Assembly: GCA_963701675.1 (NCBI GenBank)
Contig: OY969623.1
Coordinates: 3,596,001 to 3,660,000 of the forward strand
Length of the DNA stretch: 64,000 nt
Origin: G963701675 sp963701675
GTDB lineage: Bacteria > Planctomycetota > Planctomycetia > Gemmatales > Gemmataceae
Reading direction: 5' to 3'
Below, in pieces: positions 30,324 through 40,019 of the stretch (position 1 is its first letter; each line of letters starts with the position of its first letter). The position numbers were made by a program, and so were the translations under genes. The notes under the pieces were generated by a model. It saw nothing but the letters and a program-made list of their open reading frames with translations, was not told the origin of the DNA and ran no database searches.

Positions 30324-32712
30324 GAATCTGCATCCGTACGGGATCCTCGAAGCTTCCCAGGTCAACGATGAGCGGTGTCGGCGCGTGCATGCGCGGTTGG
30401 GTGAATCTTCTCTCCGTTTTCGCGTCGTCAAATGAGATGTGAATCGCCTCCGCGGAGGCCAAGCCACTTGAATCCCGTTCGATTCGGCGGAAAGGAGTGC
30501 CTGGCGCAACGGGTTCTTGCGACCTCGGTCGAATCGGCTGCACCGGCACCGGCCAGTTGCCGTCGTTGAGAAGCACGCCGACGTTGTCACTGTAGTTGTG
30601 TGGCAAGGCGAGATCGGCGAAGCCATTGTCGTCAAAATCGGCGACAGCGGCGATGAAAGGGTCCGCGCCTCCGCTGTCGTAACTGATTCCGGGAAGGAAT
30701 GTGCCGTCGCCCTGGCCCAGAAACACGCTGACGCAGTACGTAACGAAAGCAACATCGAGCCGGCCGTCCGCATTGAAATCTGAAACCACCAACGAGCGTG
30801 GATTATTGAGTGCGGGAAACTCACTGGATAGTAGGAAGGTCCCGTCTCCGTTACCCAGGAGAATGCGGAGAACTCCGTGGTTCGATGTGATTCCCGTGCC
30901 CGTGACGACGACATCCATTTTGCCGTCGCCGTTGAAATCGCCGGGTTGGGCATTGTAGGGGGACTTACCCGCCGGGCTTTGAATGACTGGTTCGAATGTG
31001 CCGTCGCTCTTACCGTGCAGAACGCTGACTGTTTGATTGCTGGTACTGGACGTAATCAGATCCAGGTTGCCGTCCCCGTTCGTATCGGCCACTCCCAGAT
31101 AAGCAGTATGTGAGCCGATGGGATAAGACACGGCGCCTTGGAAAGTGCCGTCCCCAATCCCCAGCAGAACGCTGATGCTGTGGTGATTGGTAAACGCCAG
31201 ATCCGCGTTGCCGTCCATATTGAAGTCCCTGGTGGCCAACGAGAACGGATAATCTCCTACGGCAAATAGCGTTGCCGGCTTCAATGTTCCATCGCCGTTG
31301 CCGAGCAACACGCCCACGGTATCGCTGCCGTGGTTGGTCAGAGCGACATCAAGGTGGCCATCGCGGTCGAAGTCTTCGATCTCGACGTCATAAACCTGTA
31401 GACCTCCCGATGGAAAGCTTGTCGGTGAGTCGAACATTCCGTTACCGTGGCCTAGTAATACGCTCACGGTGCCCGGATTCTGATAAGAGAAGTTTCCAGC
31501 CACAATGTCCAGATCGCCATCCTCGTCCAAGTCACCCGCGGCGACAGAACGGGGCGCGGTGCCCGCCGGAGAACTCAACGTCGCCCGTAGTGTGCCGTCT
31601 CCATTGCCGCGCACAACATGCAATGTGCCCGTAAGCGCGTTCGCGCCGGCGGTGTAGGTAAGGTCGAGGTTGCCGTCGGCATCGAAATCGCCCACGGCAA
31701 CTGCCCGAGGATGGAAGCTCGTCGAATGTGCTGCCGACGTCTGAAACGTTCCATCTCCCACATTCTGAAAGACACGAAATTCCCCGCTGTTCTTGTTGTT
31801 CGTAACCACTAAATCGTCATCGCCGTCGGCATCAAAATCACCTGTGGATATTCCCCAGGGCACCGACCCGGCCGCGTAGGCCTTTGGAGTCCAAATGCCG
31901 GTTGGGTGGCTCAACAACACGCCAAGCGTGTCGTTTCCTTTATTCGTCACGGCGAAGTCCGGAATGCCGTCGTTATTGAAGTTTCCAACGGCGACGGTCC
32001 GCGGGGCGCTGCCATTCGTTCGAAAGCGCTTCGGCGCGGCAAATGATCCGTTTCCGTGGTTCTTCAGTACGCTGACGGTGCCGCCTGCGTTGTAGTTGGC
32101 GACAACAATGTCCAAATCGCTGTCCGCGTCGAAGTCGGCAACGGCGAGAGAACGCGAGTTGGCGCCCCCCGGGTAGGTTGCGGGCGTCGCAAAGATGCCA
32201 TTGCCGGCGTTCAGAAGTATGGTCACCGTCGAAGAGCCGGCAATCGCAACATCCAGATCGGCGTCGCTATCGAAATCCCCCAACGCCACGTCATAGACAG
32301 AGTGGCCGATATGCCAATTCCACGGGGGTTGGAAGTTCCCCGCTCCATCACTGAGCATGACGGAAGCCCAAAGACCAATCGCTATGACGAGGTCCTTGGC
32401 GTCGTCACCGTTAATATCACCGATCGCGAAGCCGGACGCATTGCCGAACGTATCGAATGTCTGGGCAGGCGCGAACTTGCCTTCGCCAGTCCCCAAGAAC
32501 ACATTCGCGGTATCGTTGAACTCCGACACGACGACGATGTCGAGGTGTCCATCGCCATTCAAATGCTCAACAGCGACGAGCCCCTCGCCATCGTCGCCCC
32601 CCAGCGGGAACACGGTCGTCGCGGCGAAGCTCGGCACGTCGCGGCGTTCGAGGTGTTCCAACGCCAATCGGCGGGCGTGACGGCGAGTGCCAGGTTTCAT
32701 TCGCCGGAGCAT
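30310..32712 (-). CDS. FG-GAP/VCBS repeat protein (14 repeats, type II)
   Basis: 800 residues. N-terminal motif LEHLERRDVPSFAATTVFPL, then VEHLNGDGHLDIVVVS, the first repeat typical of what I call type II paralogs. 14 FG-GAP loops in all (two seven-bladed propellers). The tail has NWPVPVQPIRPRSQ instead of the usual LPIGDGP, and ends MHAPTPLIVDLGSFEDPVRM, a tail shared with the 35086 gene. The ATG at 32712 follows GGAGGAACTCAA, and that ribosome site lies inside the last codons of the upstream gene (16 nt overlap), indicating translational coupling. Likely secreted and calcium-binding by family. Confidence 0.88.
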   Translation of the reverse strand: MLRRMKPGTRRHARRLALEHLERRDVPSFAATTVFPLGGDDGEGLVAVEHLNGDGHLDIVVVSEFNDTANVFLGTGEGKFAPAQTFDTFGNASGFAIGDINGDDAKDLVIAIGLWASVMLSDGAGNFQPPWNWHIGHSVYDVALGDFDSDADLDVAIAGSSTVTILLNAGNGIFATPATYPGGANSRSLAVADFDADSDLDIVVANYNAGGTVSVLKNHGNGSFAAPKRFRTNGSAPRTVAVGNFNNDGIPDFAVTNKGNDTLGVLLSHPTGIWTPKAYAAGSVPWGISTGDFDADGDDDLVVTNNKNSGEFRVFQNVGDGTFQTSAAHSTSFHPRAVAVGDFDADGNLDLTYTAGANALTGTLHVVRGNGDGTLRATLSSPAGTAPRSVAAGDLDEDGDLDIVAGNFSYQNPGTVSVLLGHGNGMFDSPTSFPSGGLQVYDVEIEDFDRDGHLDVALTNHGSDTVGVLLGNGDGTLKPATLFAVGDYPFSLATRDFNMDGNADLAFTNHHSISVLLGIGDGTFQGAVSYPIGSHTAYLGVADTNGDGNLDLITSSTSNQTVSVLHGKSDGTFEPVIQSPAGKSPYNAQPGDFNGDGKMDVVVTGTGITSNHGVLRILLGNGDGTFLLSSEFPALNNPRSLVVSDFNADGRLDVAFVTYCVSVFLGQGDGTFLPGISYDSGGADPFIAAVADFDDNGFADLALPHNYSDNVGVLLNDGNWPVPVQPIRPRSQEPVAPGTPFRRIERDSSGLASAEAIHISFDDAKTERRFTQPRMHAPTPLIVDLGSFEDPVRMQIHGDV

Positions 32713-35099
32713 TTGAGTTCCTCCTGTACCGTGGATGAAATTGAATAAGGTTCGTTTGTGAAAATCGGCGTGCGAACCAAGTCGGCTTTCACGGCGTGAC
32801 GCCGGGCAGATATTCTTTGCACCTTTGGGATGTCATGGAGATCCGAATGACGAGTCGACGCATCGGATCGCTTGATTCGAATGTTTGATGCGAAGTTGTT
32901 CGATTCGACTTCGAAACTCGATACCGGCAGCGGCAGCGGCGCCGGCCAGAGGCCGTCGTTGAGCAGCATGCCGATGCTGCCGCTTGTGTCGTCGAGGTAT
33001 GAGCCAACGTTTGTCACGGCAATGTCGATCCAGCCATCGGCGTCATAGTCGTCGACCGCCGGGAAGAACGGAAAGGTGCCGCCGGTGATGAATGTGACCG
33101 GCGATTGCAAGATGCCAGTCGCCTGGCCGAAGTAAACGCTCACCGCTCCGGCATAAACAGCGACGACGAGGTCCGAGTAGCCGTCGGCATTGAGGTCCGC
33201 CGCGTCGATGTGGTACGGCGAGCCAATAGTCGAATAGACGACGGCCGATTCGAAAGTGCCGTCCCCATTGCCGCGCAACGTGCGCAGGGTGTCGGCATTA
33301 TGATTGGTGACCGCCAGGTCAAGGTGGCCATCGCCATCCAGATCGGCCATGACCACCGAATAGACGGAATTGCCGGCGGCAAACGCGGCGGGATCCTGAA
33401 AGCTCCCGTCGCCATTCCCAAGTAGCACGGTCACGGATTGACCGGACCAGTTAGCGACGGCCAGATCATCGTGGCCATCGCCATTGAGATCGCCGGCCTT
33501 TACGTCGAACGGTCGATCGCCGACGCGATATGGGATGGCCTGCCCAAATGTCCCGTCCCCATTCCCAAAGAGAATACTGACATCATCACTCAGGCTATTG
33601 GCGACCGCCAAGTCAAGATGACCGTTGCTATCGAAGTCCGCGACGGTGATCGAGTAGGGAGAATCGCCTACGGCGTAGCTTGTCGTGTACTGAAACGTGC
33701 CGTCGCCGAGACCTAGCAGGACGTTCGTGGTATCGTCGAATACGTCCGTAACCGCGACATCCAGTATGCCGTCCGTGTTGAAATCACCGACAGCCAGCGC
33801 GCTCATCTCGACGCTGAGCGCGTCGCTGAGAATCGGCGCTTCAAAAGTTCCGTCTCCTCGATTGAGCATGACATGTACGGCTTCCGAAGAATACCCAGGG
33901 ACGACTAGATCTGTATCACCGTCGGCATCGAGATCCTCCGAGGCTAATGTGGAATAGTCGATGCGGCCGGCGTCGTACACAGGGGTTGTTAGAAACGTTC
34001 CATCGCCATTGCCCGTAAGAATCACCACGGTAGCTGTCGAGACGAGCGTGCCACTGTGATAAATCAAATCAAGCTTGCCGTCGCCGTCGAAATCATTCGC
34101 CGCAACGGATGTGGGATTCAATCCGGCGACATATGATGTCGCAGCCCCGAACGTGCCATCACCTTGGCATAAGAGAACGGTCACATATGAAGTTAGCGAC
34201 GGAAGATTCGCGACGGCGATGTCGTCATCGCCGTCCGCATCGAAATCTGCGACCGTGATGGCATATGGCTTGGGACCCGCGGGATATGCCGTGGGGGTCC
34301 AGATACCGTTGCCTCTTCCGAGTAACACGCCTACCGAGTTGCTGCCGATGTGTGCCACGGCAAAATCGAGTTGATTGTCACCGTTGAAGTTCCCCACCGT
34401 CACGGCGCGCGGCTGGCTGCCGGCCGTGCGAAACCGCTTGGCGGGACCGAAGGAGCCGTCACCTTTTCCGAGAAGTACGCTGACCGTCTTTCCGTTGTAG
34501 TTGGCCACGACGATATCGAGATCGTTATCGCTATCAAAATCGGCGACAGCAAGTGCATGTGAATTCGCGCCGCCATTGTAGGTATACGGTCCCAGAAAAA
34601 TGCTGTTTCCCGCATTCAGCAAAATGGTTAACGAGTCAAACTCCGCCGAGGCAATGTCGAGGTCGCCGTCATTGTCGAAGTCCCCGAGTGCGACATCTTG
34701 TGGACCGTAGCCAACTAGCCATTTGAAACCGTACTGAAACGTGCCATCACCGGTATTCGACATGATCTGTACGCCGCCGCCGGTGACTACGGCAAGATCC
34801 TTAAACCCGTCGCCGTTGAGATCCCCGGCTGCCACCGCGAGCGCACTCCCAGCAAATGCGTATGATGTTGACGGCCCAAAGCCTCCTTGGCCATCACCAA
34901 AAGCTACCTCCACGGCTTTGTCATGATCGTTCGCAACTACGATGTCCAGGAAGCCGTCGGCGTCGAGATACTCAACGGCCAGTCGTCCCTCGGCGCCGTG
35001 TCCATCGAGCTGTAGCGGATACATTGGCGCTGCCGCGAAACTCGGCAGGTCACCAGACTCGAATCGTTCGATTGCCAACCGCGTCTTACGCATCATCAT
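32697..35099 (-). CDS. FG-GAP/VCBS repeat protein (14 repeats, type II)
   Basis: 800 residues. The N-terminus reads LAIERFESGDLPSFAAAPMY; the usual LERRD is altered to FESGD, so the motif is degenerate here. The first repeat is VEYLDADGFLDIVVAND and 14 Asp-rich loops follow. The tail after LWPAPLPLPVSSFE has no LPIGDGP. The ATG at 35099 (GGGAGG 6 nt upstream) overlaps the stop of the preceding gene by 14 nt, and its own stop overlaps the next start by 16 nt, so it sits in a coupled run of three. A truncated copy of its N-terminus lies at 30217-30323. Confidence 0.87.
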   Translation of the reverse strand: MMMRKTRLAIERFESGDLPSFAAAPMYPLQLDGHGAEGRLAVEYLDADGFLDIVVANDHDKAVEVAFGDGQGGFGPSTSYAFAGSALAVAAGDLNGDGFKDLAVVTGGGVQIMSNTGDGTFQYGFKWLVGYGPQDVALGDFDNDGDLDIASAEFDSLTILLNAGNSIFLGPYTYNGGANSHALAVADFDSDNDLDIVVANYNGKTVSVLLGKGDGSFGPAKRFRTAGSQPRAVTVGNFNGDNQLDFAVAHIGSNSVGVLLGRGNGIWTPTAYPAGPKPYAITVADFDADGDDDIAVANLPSLTSYVTVLLCQGDGTFGAATSYVAGLNPTSVAANDFDGDGKLDLIYHSGTLVSTATVVILTGNGDGTFLTTPVYDAGRIDYSTLASEDLDADGDTDLVVPGYSSEAVHVMLNRGDGTFEAPILSDALSVEMSALAVGDFNTDGILDVAVTDVFDDTTNVLLGLGDGTFQYTTSYAVGDSPYSITVADFDSNGHLDLAVANSLSDDVSILFGNGDGTFGQAIPYRVGDRPFDVKAGDLNGDGHDDLAVANWSGQSVTVLLGNGDGSFQDPAAFAAGNSVYSVVMADLDGDGHLDLAVTNHNADTLRTLRGNGDGTFESAVVYSTIGSPYHIDAADLNADGYSDLVVAVYAGAVSVYFGQATGILQSPVTFITGGTFPFFPAVDDYDADGWIDIAVTNVGSYLDDTSGSIGMLLNDGLWPAPLPLPVSSFEVESNNFASNIRIKRSDASTRHSDLHDIPKVQRISARRHAVKADLVRTPIFTNEPYSISSTVQEELKCSGE

Positions 35100-37491
35100 G
35101 AATGTGCCTCCCTACGCGATTCTCGAAACTTCCCAGGTCAATAATGAGCGACGACGCGGGATGCATGCCTGCCCTTGCGATTTTGCTCTGCCGCTTTGCG
35201 TCCTGCCTTGAGACTTGAACGGCATCCCCGGAATCCGAGACCGGCGAACTTCGCACGATATGAGAGATCGTCTTGCTATGAGCGATGCTCTCATCCGTAC
35301 CTGGTCCAATCGGCGGCGCCGGCATCGGTGCCGGCCAGTTGCCGTCGTTTCGAAGGATGCTCAAGTTGTCATCTGTCCGGTTGATCACCGCGATGTCGGG
35401 AAAACCATCTCCCGTGAAGTCTCCTGCGGTGAGTGACGCCGGATTGTGCCCCACGGCGTAACCGATGGCCGACAGAAACGTGCCGTCTCCATTGCCGACG
35501 AGGAGAGTGGACGTGTTTCCGAGGTCCGCCGAGATGATGTCCAGCTTCCCGTCCCCGGTCACGTCCTCCGCCAAGAGCATCCACGGCGTGTCGCCCGCCG
35601 GTATGACAATCTGTGGTTGAAACGTTCCATTTCCATTGCCGAATAGCAAACTGATCGTGTCGGCGGTGGAGTTGGCGACGGCAAGATCGTCGACGCCGTC
35701 GGCGTTGAAGTCACCGGCGACGACGAATTGAGGACCTTGTCCCGCTGGAAAGTCTTGCTTGGCGTTGAAGCCGGACCCGTTGTTTATGAAAACGCTTACG
35801 GTATGTACTGCCTTGTTCGCGGACGCCAAGTCGAGTTGGCCGTCGTTGTTGAAATCGCCCATCGCCACCGACACGGGATCATTGGGGGCCTGCAGTTTCA
35901 CGGACCCGGCGAAGTTGCCGTCTCCCGTTCCGAAGAGCACAACGACGTCGTCGTCGCTACCCGCGTTGGGCACGGCGACATCGACGTTGCCATCGCCATT
36001 TAGGTCGCCCGTGGCGATCCCTTCCACCGAAGTGCCGGAGCCAAAAATCATCGCCGGCTTGAACGTGCCGTTTCCATTTCCGAGCACGACACCCACGCCG
36101 TCGGAAGTACCCGCCAGTTCAACCGCAAGCGCCATGTCCATGTGATTGTCGTTGTTGAAATCCTTGACCGTAACCACTCTTGTGTCCTCGCCGACGCTCA
36201 CGGCGAGTGGGGCGGAGAACACTCCGTTTCCTAATCCCAGAAGTAGGCTGGCGCCGTAGAGGTCATTGGCGATGGCGAGGTCCAATTTGCCGTCTTCATT
36301 GAAATCGGCCGTCGCGACGGACCACGGCGACTGGCCGGCCGCGAACTGAGTCGGCCCGGGGAAGGTCGCCGTACCGCTGTTCAAAAGGAGGCAAACCGTA
36401 AATCCGATTGAGTTCGCCGCGGCCAGGTCGCGATCGGTGTCGCCGTCGAGGTCCGCGACGGCCATCGCCAGCGGATAGGAACCGGCTTCGTATTCGACCG
36501 GAGCAGCGAAACTACCATTGCCCTGCCCCACGAGCACGCTCACTTTTCCCGGATAACGGTTGGCCGCCACGATATCCGGTGCGCCGTCAGCATTCAGGTC
36601 GCCGACGGTCACGAATTCGGCATAGTCGTTGGCGGCAAACGTCGTCGGCCCCTGGAAAGTTCCGTCACCGTTACCTAAGGCGACGCCGATGGTGTCGTCC
36701 TCGTAGTGGACGGCCACGACATCCATGTCACCGTCGCTATTGAAGTCCGCCGTCGCCACTACCCCGGCTGGTCCACCGACCGAATAAGACTTGGGCAGGC
36801 CGAACAAGCCGTTGCCGTTGTTCAAAAGCACGGTAACGACGGCGTTCGAGGAATTATTGGCAACGACGATGTCCGGACGGCTGTCGCCGTTGAAGTCGGC
36901 AAGTGAAATCCATGACGGGTTCGGTCCCGCGGGATATTGTTGTGCCGTTAGGAATGTACCCGCACCCTGATTCCGCAAGACGCTCACGGAACCGGAGGTG
37001 TTAGCCGTGGCGGCATCGACGTCGCCATCGCCGTCAAAGTCCGCCGCCGCGACGGAATTAACGCCGCTGCCCACCGACGTTGCGATCGGCCGGCGAAACG
37101 AACCCGTGCCTGTGCCGCGCAGAAGCGTTACGGTGTTGTTACCCGGAATCACGACGAGCAGATCGAGCGTGCCGTTGCCGTTGAAATCCGCGGCTGCGAG
37201 CGCCGCGGGATTACCGCCGCCGCTCGGGAAACTCTTGGGTGCTTGAAACACGCCGCCACCCATGCTTTTGAGAAGGCTCACGGTGCCGACGCCGGTCTTG
37301 TTGGCCACGACGATGTCGTTCAATCCGTCGCTGGTGAAGTCCGCGACCGCGGACGGCGATGGCCCTGCCAGGTGCGTCTGCGCGCCGATAAAGCTCGGCA
37401 CATCGCGGCGTTCGAGGCGTTCCAGTACGAGCCGACTCGACCGGATTTTTGAGCAACGAATCGTTGAACCATCCGAAGTCTTGCGAGTCAC
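35086..37491 (-). CDS. FG-GAP/VCBS repeat protein (14 repeats, type I)
   Basis: 801 residues, starting with GTG at 37491 behind GGAGGAATTATC. The motif LERLERRDVPSFIGAQTHLA is followed by PKSFPSGGGNPAALAAADFN and LRGTGTGSFRRP, the type I signatures. 14 FG-GAP loops are present. The tail ends MHPASSLIIDLGSFENRVGR, matching the 30310 gene although the N-terminal halves belong to different types, which hints at exchange of C-terminal ends between paralogs. The GTG start shares four bases with the TGA of the upstream gene (GTGA), and its stop overlaps the next ATG by 14 nt. Confidence 0.88.
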   Translation of the reverse strand: MTRKTSDGSTIRCSKIRSSRLVLERLERRDVPSFIGAQTHLAGPSPSAVADFTSDGLNDIVVANKTGVGTVSLLKSMGGGVFQAPKSFPSGGGNPAALAAADFNGNGTLDLLVVIPGNNTVTLLRGTGTGSFRRPIATSVGSGVNSVAAADFDGDGDVDAATANTSGSVSVLRNQGAGTFLTAQQYPAGPNPSWISLADFNGDSRPDIVVANNSSNAVVTVLLNNGNGLFGLPKSYSVGGPAGVVATADFNSDGDMDVVAVHYEDDTIGVALGNGDGTFQGPTTFAANDYAEFVTVGDLNADGAPDIVAANRYPGKVSVLVGQGNGSFAAPVEYEAGSYPLAMAVADLDGDTDRDLAAANSIGFTVCLLLNSGTATFPGPTQFAAGQSPWSVATADFNEDGKLDLAIANDLYGASLLLGLGNGVFSAPLAVSVGEDTRVVTVKDFNNDNHMDMALAVELAGTSDGVGVVLGNGNGTFKPAMIFGSGTSVEGIATGDLNGDGNVDVAVPNAGSDDDVVVLFGTGDGNFAGSVKLQAPNDPVSVAMGDFNNDGQLDLASANKAVHTVSVFINNGSGFNAKQDFPAGQGPQFVVAGDFNADGVDDLAVANSTADTISLLFGNGNGTFQPQIVIPAGDTPWMLLAEDVTGDGKLDIISADLGNTSTLLVGNGDGTFLSAIGYAVGHNPASLTAGDFTGDGFPDIAVINRTDDNLSILRNDGNWPAPMPAPPIGPGTDESIAHSKTISHIVRSSPVSDSGDAVQVSRQDAKRQSKIARAGMHPASSLIIDLGSFENRVGRHIHDDA
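37488..37491 (-). promoter_or_regulatory. GTGA stop/start overlap
   Basis: On the minus strand the stop TGA of the gene ending at 37488 shares three bases with the GTG start at 37491. GGAGGA lies just upstream inside the end of the preceding coding sequence, as expected for coupled translation. Confidence 0.6.
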
Positions 37492-37507
37492 GATAATTCC
37501 TCCTTTT

Positions 37508-37621
37508 CCTCGAAGAGATTAGATTCCACAGCCCAGGGTCGCGCAGCGCACCCTGGGTCGTCTACCTCGAAGAGGTTAGATTCCACAGCCCAGGATCGCG
37601 CCGCGCACCCTGGGTCGTCGG
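37508..37621 (-). repeat. 57 bp tandem duplication in coding sequence
   Basis: Two copies with period 57 bp (from 37508 and 37565), each holding the inverted repeat CCCAGG(G/A)T ... ACCCTGGG. Because 57 is divisible by three, the duplication adds exactly 19 residues to the protein without a frameshift. Confidence 0.8.
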
Positions 37622-37637
37622 TCGTTTTCAGGCATTT

Positions 37638-37685
37638 ACCCTGAAAGGGTTGTACAACGGGCGTGCTGTCCAACCCTTTCAGGGT
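37638..37685. repeat. Perfect 15 bp inverted repeat in coding sequence
   Basis: Arms ACCCTGAAAGGGTTG (37638-37652) and its exact reverse complement (37671-37685) are separated by 18 nt. Another CCCAGGGT-type palindrome and an ACCGC-TTC-GCGGT hairpin follow up to 37762. All lie in the C-terminal tail of the FG-GAP gene. Confidence 0.8.
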
Positions 37686-40019
37686 TGCGGGATGCGTCGT
37701 CGGCTCACCCAGGGTGCGCTGCGCGACCCTGGGCTGCGATGTTAAACCGCTTCGCGGTAAACCGGTGGCGTCGTCCTTTTTGGTAGATGCGAAGTGCATC
37801 GCGATTGCTGGTTGGCTTCTGCGTGGGCCATCGCTGATCGGCAGCGGCGCCGGCCAGGCGCCGTCGTTTAACATCAAGCCTACCGAACCCCGACCATATT
37901 GCGGGCTACCGGGGTGCGCGGCCGTGATGTCGGGACGACCGTCTTGGTTGTAATCGCCGACGGAGATTGAGTCATTGCTGTTCGCGGAAAAGTTAAAGCT
38001 AAGAGGAGGTTGAAGCGTACCACTTGCGTGGCCGCGATAGACGCTTAGCAATCCGTATGACATTGTGACGGCGAGATCAGGGCGGCCGTCACTATCAAAT
38101 CCTCCACCTCGGCGTCAAAAACTTGCGCAGCCGAAAGATATAGCACAGGAGCGCCGAAGCTCCCGTCTCCATTGCCATGTAGGACGTGAATCGTTTCGGT
38201 ATTTGCCCCGCGAATCGTGACAAGATCAAGTCGGCCATCTTGATTGAAATCGCCTGTAACGATCTCAGACGATCCACCAGAGTAGAACGGCTTTTGGGCT
38301 ACAAAGGTTCCATCACCATTGCCGAGGAAGATCGTTATCGTAAGTTTGGGATACCCAACGCCGCCACCAGTCACGAGATCCAGATGTCCGTCGTTGTTAA
38401 AATCACCTGCCGCGAGCGCGAAATTTTGCGGTGAGATTCCGTAGTTCGCCCCTGCCTGAAAGGTACCATCGCCGACGCCTAAGAAAACGTTCAGAGTCTC
38501 GTCGTAGTAGTTCGTCACTGCCAGGTCGATATGGCTGTTCTCGTCGAAATCCCCCGTTATCAGAGCATTCGCGCCATGGTCGGTGGTGTAGATCGTGGAC
38601 GACTGAAAGCTCCCGTCGCCGAACCCTAGGAATATTCGAAACAGATCATTCTGCGGCTCAAGCACCGCGACATCGCTGTATCCATCTGCATTGAAGTCCT
38701 CTACCTCTATGTAAGCGGTCAATGCAGCAAACGCGGTGGTAATAGGCGGTTGAAAGGTGCCGTCCCCATTTCCGATTAGCACCCGCAAGCCGGTGGGGTA
38801 ATCTCTTGCGACAACATCGTGGACACCGTCGCCATTGAAGTCCCCCGTCTCGACGCTGACTGGACTATCGCCCGCATTGAGATTGATGGACGTAATAAAA
38901 GTCCCGTCACCGCGGCCGCGAAGAATCGTAACCGCACCTGTGAACGGCGCCGAGCCATTATCGTAGAGGATATCAACGGTACCGTTCGCATCGAAATCGC
39001 CCACGGCTACGTTTTTCAGGGCGCCTGTGTCAATGGACGTCGCCGTTTGGAAACTTCCATCGGCATTGCTCAAAAAGACGTCAACCCGTCCGTTGAAATC
39101 CCAGATTGCCACCGCCAAATCCTCGTGCCCGTTGCCGTCGAAATCCCCGGCCGCAATCCCGTATGGATTCGGACTCGCGGGATATGCTTGCAACGAGCCG
39201 AAACTTCCATCGGCATGGTTCTGCAACACGCCGACTGTGGCACTGCCGCGATTGGTTACGGCGATATCCGGGTGCCCGTCGCCATTGAAGTCGCCCACCG
39301 TCACCTTTTGCAGTGACATGCCGCCGGTCCGGTACCGTCGCGGCGACTCAAAGGAGCCATCGCCCTTGCCCATGATGACGCTGACCGTACCAGTGGTGTT
39401 GTAGTTCGCCACCACGATGTCGAGATCGCCGTCGCTGTCGAAGTCGGCGACCTCCATCGATTGCGAATTGGCGCCGCCCGCATAGCTTGTGCTCTGAAAG
39501 AAAACGCCGCTTCCCGCGTTCAACAAGATGCTGATCGTGGTCGAGCCCGCCACGGCAATGTCGAGGTCGCCGTCATTGTCCCAATCTCCTAGCGAAATGT
39601 CGCGGCCAGCGGAGTTGACGTTCCAATTGAAGCTTGAGTTAAACGCCCCGTTACCGTCGTTGAGCATCACGGCGGCAAAAAGGCCAATGGAAAGCGCCAG
39701 ATCGATGTGACCGTCGCCGTTGATGTCACCGGTCGCAACCCCATAGGCATCACCGGGTGTCGCGTAGCCGATGGCCGGTGAGAAGTTGCTATTACCAGTG
39801 CCGAGAAGGACATCAACGGAATTGTTGAACTGCGATGCCGAAACAATATCGAGGTGGCTATCGCCATTCAAATGCGCAACCGCGAGGTGCCCAATCGCCG
39901 AGTCGCTCGCAAGCGGAAACGCCAACGCCGCCGCGAAACTCGGCACGTCCCGGCGTTCAAGTTGTTCCACTGCCAGGTACGGTTTCCCTGCCCGGCGGCT
40001 TACTCGGCGCGTCATTGGA

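Larger units (their letters stand above)
37488..40015 (-). pseudogene. FG-GAP repeat protein (14 repeats, type II), frameshifted
   Basis: ATG at 40015 behind GAAGGAGTGATC; motif VEQLERRDVPSFAAALAFPL. Twelve FG-GAP loops are read before the frame breaks at about 38096-38099, inside loop 13: the sequence gives VEDLIVTAAL where one extra T would give VEDFDSDGRPDLAVTMSYG. The last two loops and the tail LPISDGPRR continue in the next frame to 37488. The C-terminal 90 residues are largely translated repeat DNA, including a 19-residue tandem duplication (DDPGCAAR(S/P)WAVESNLFE). Corrected length is about 842 residues. A single missing T next to TTT could be an assembly error. Confidence 0.82.
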
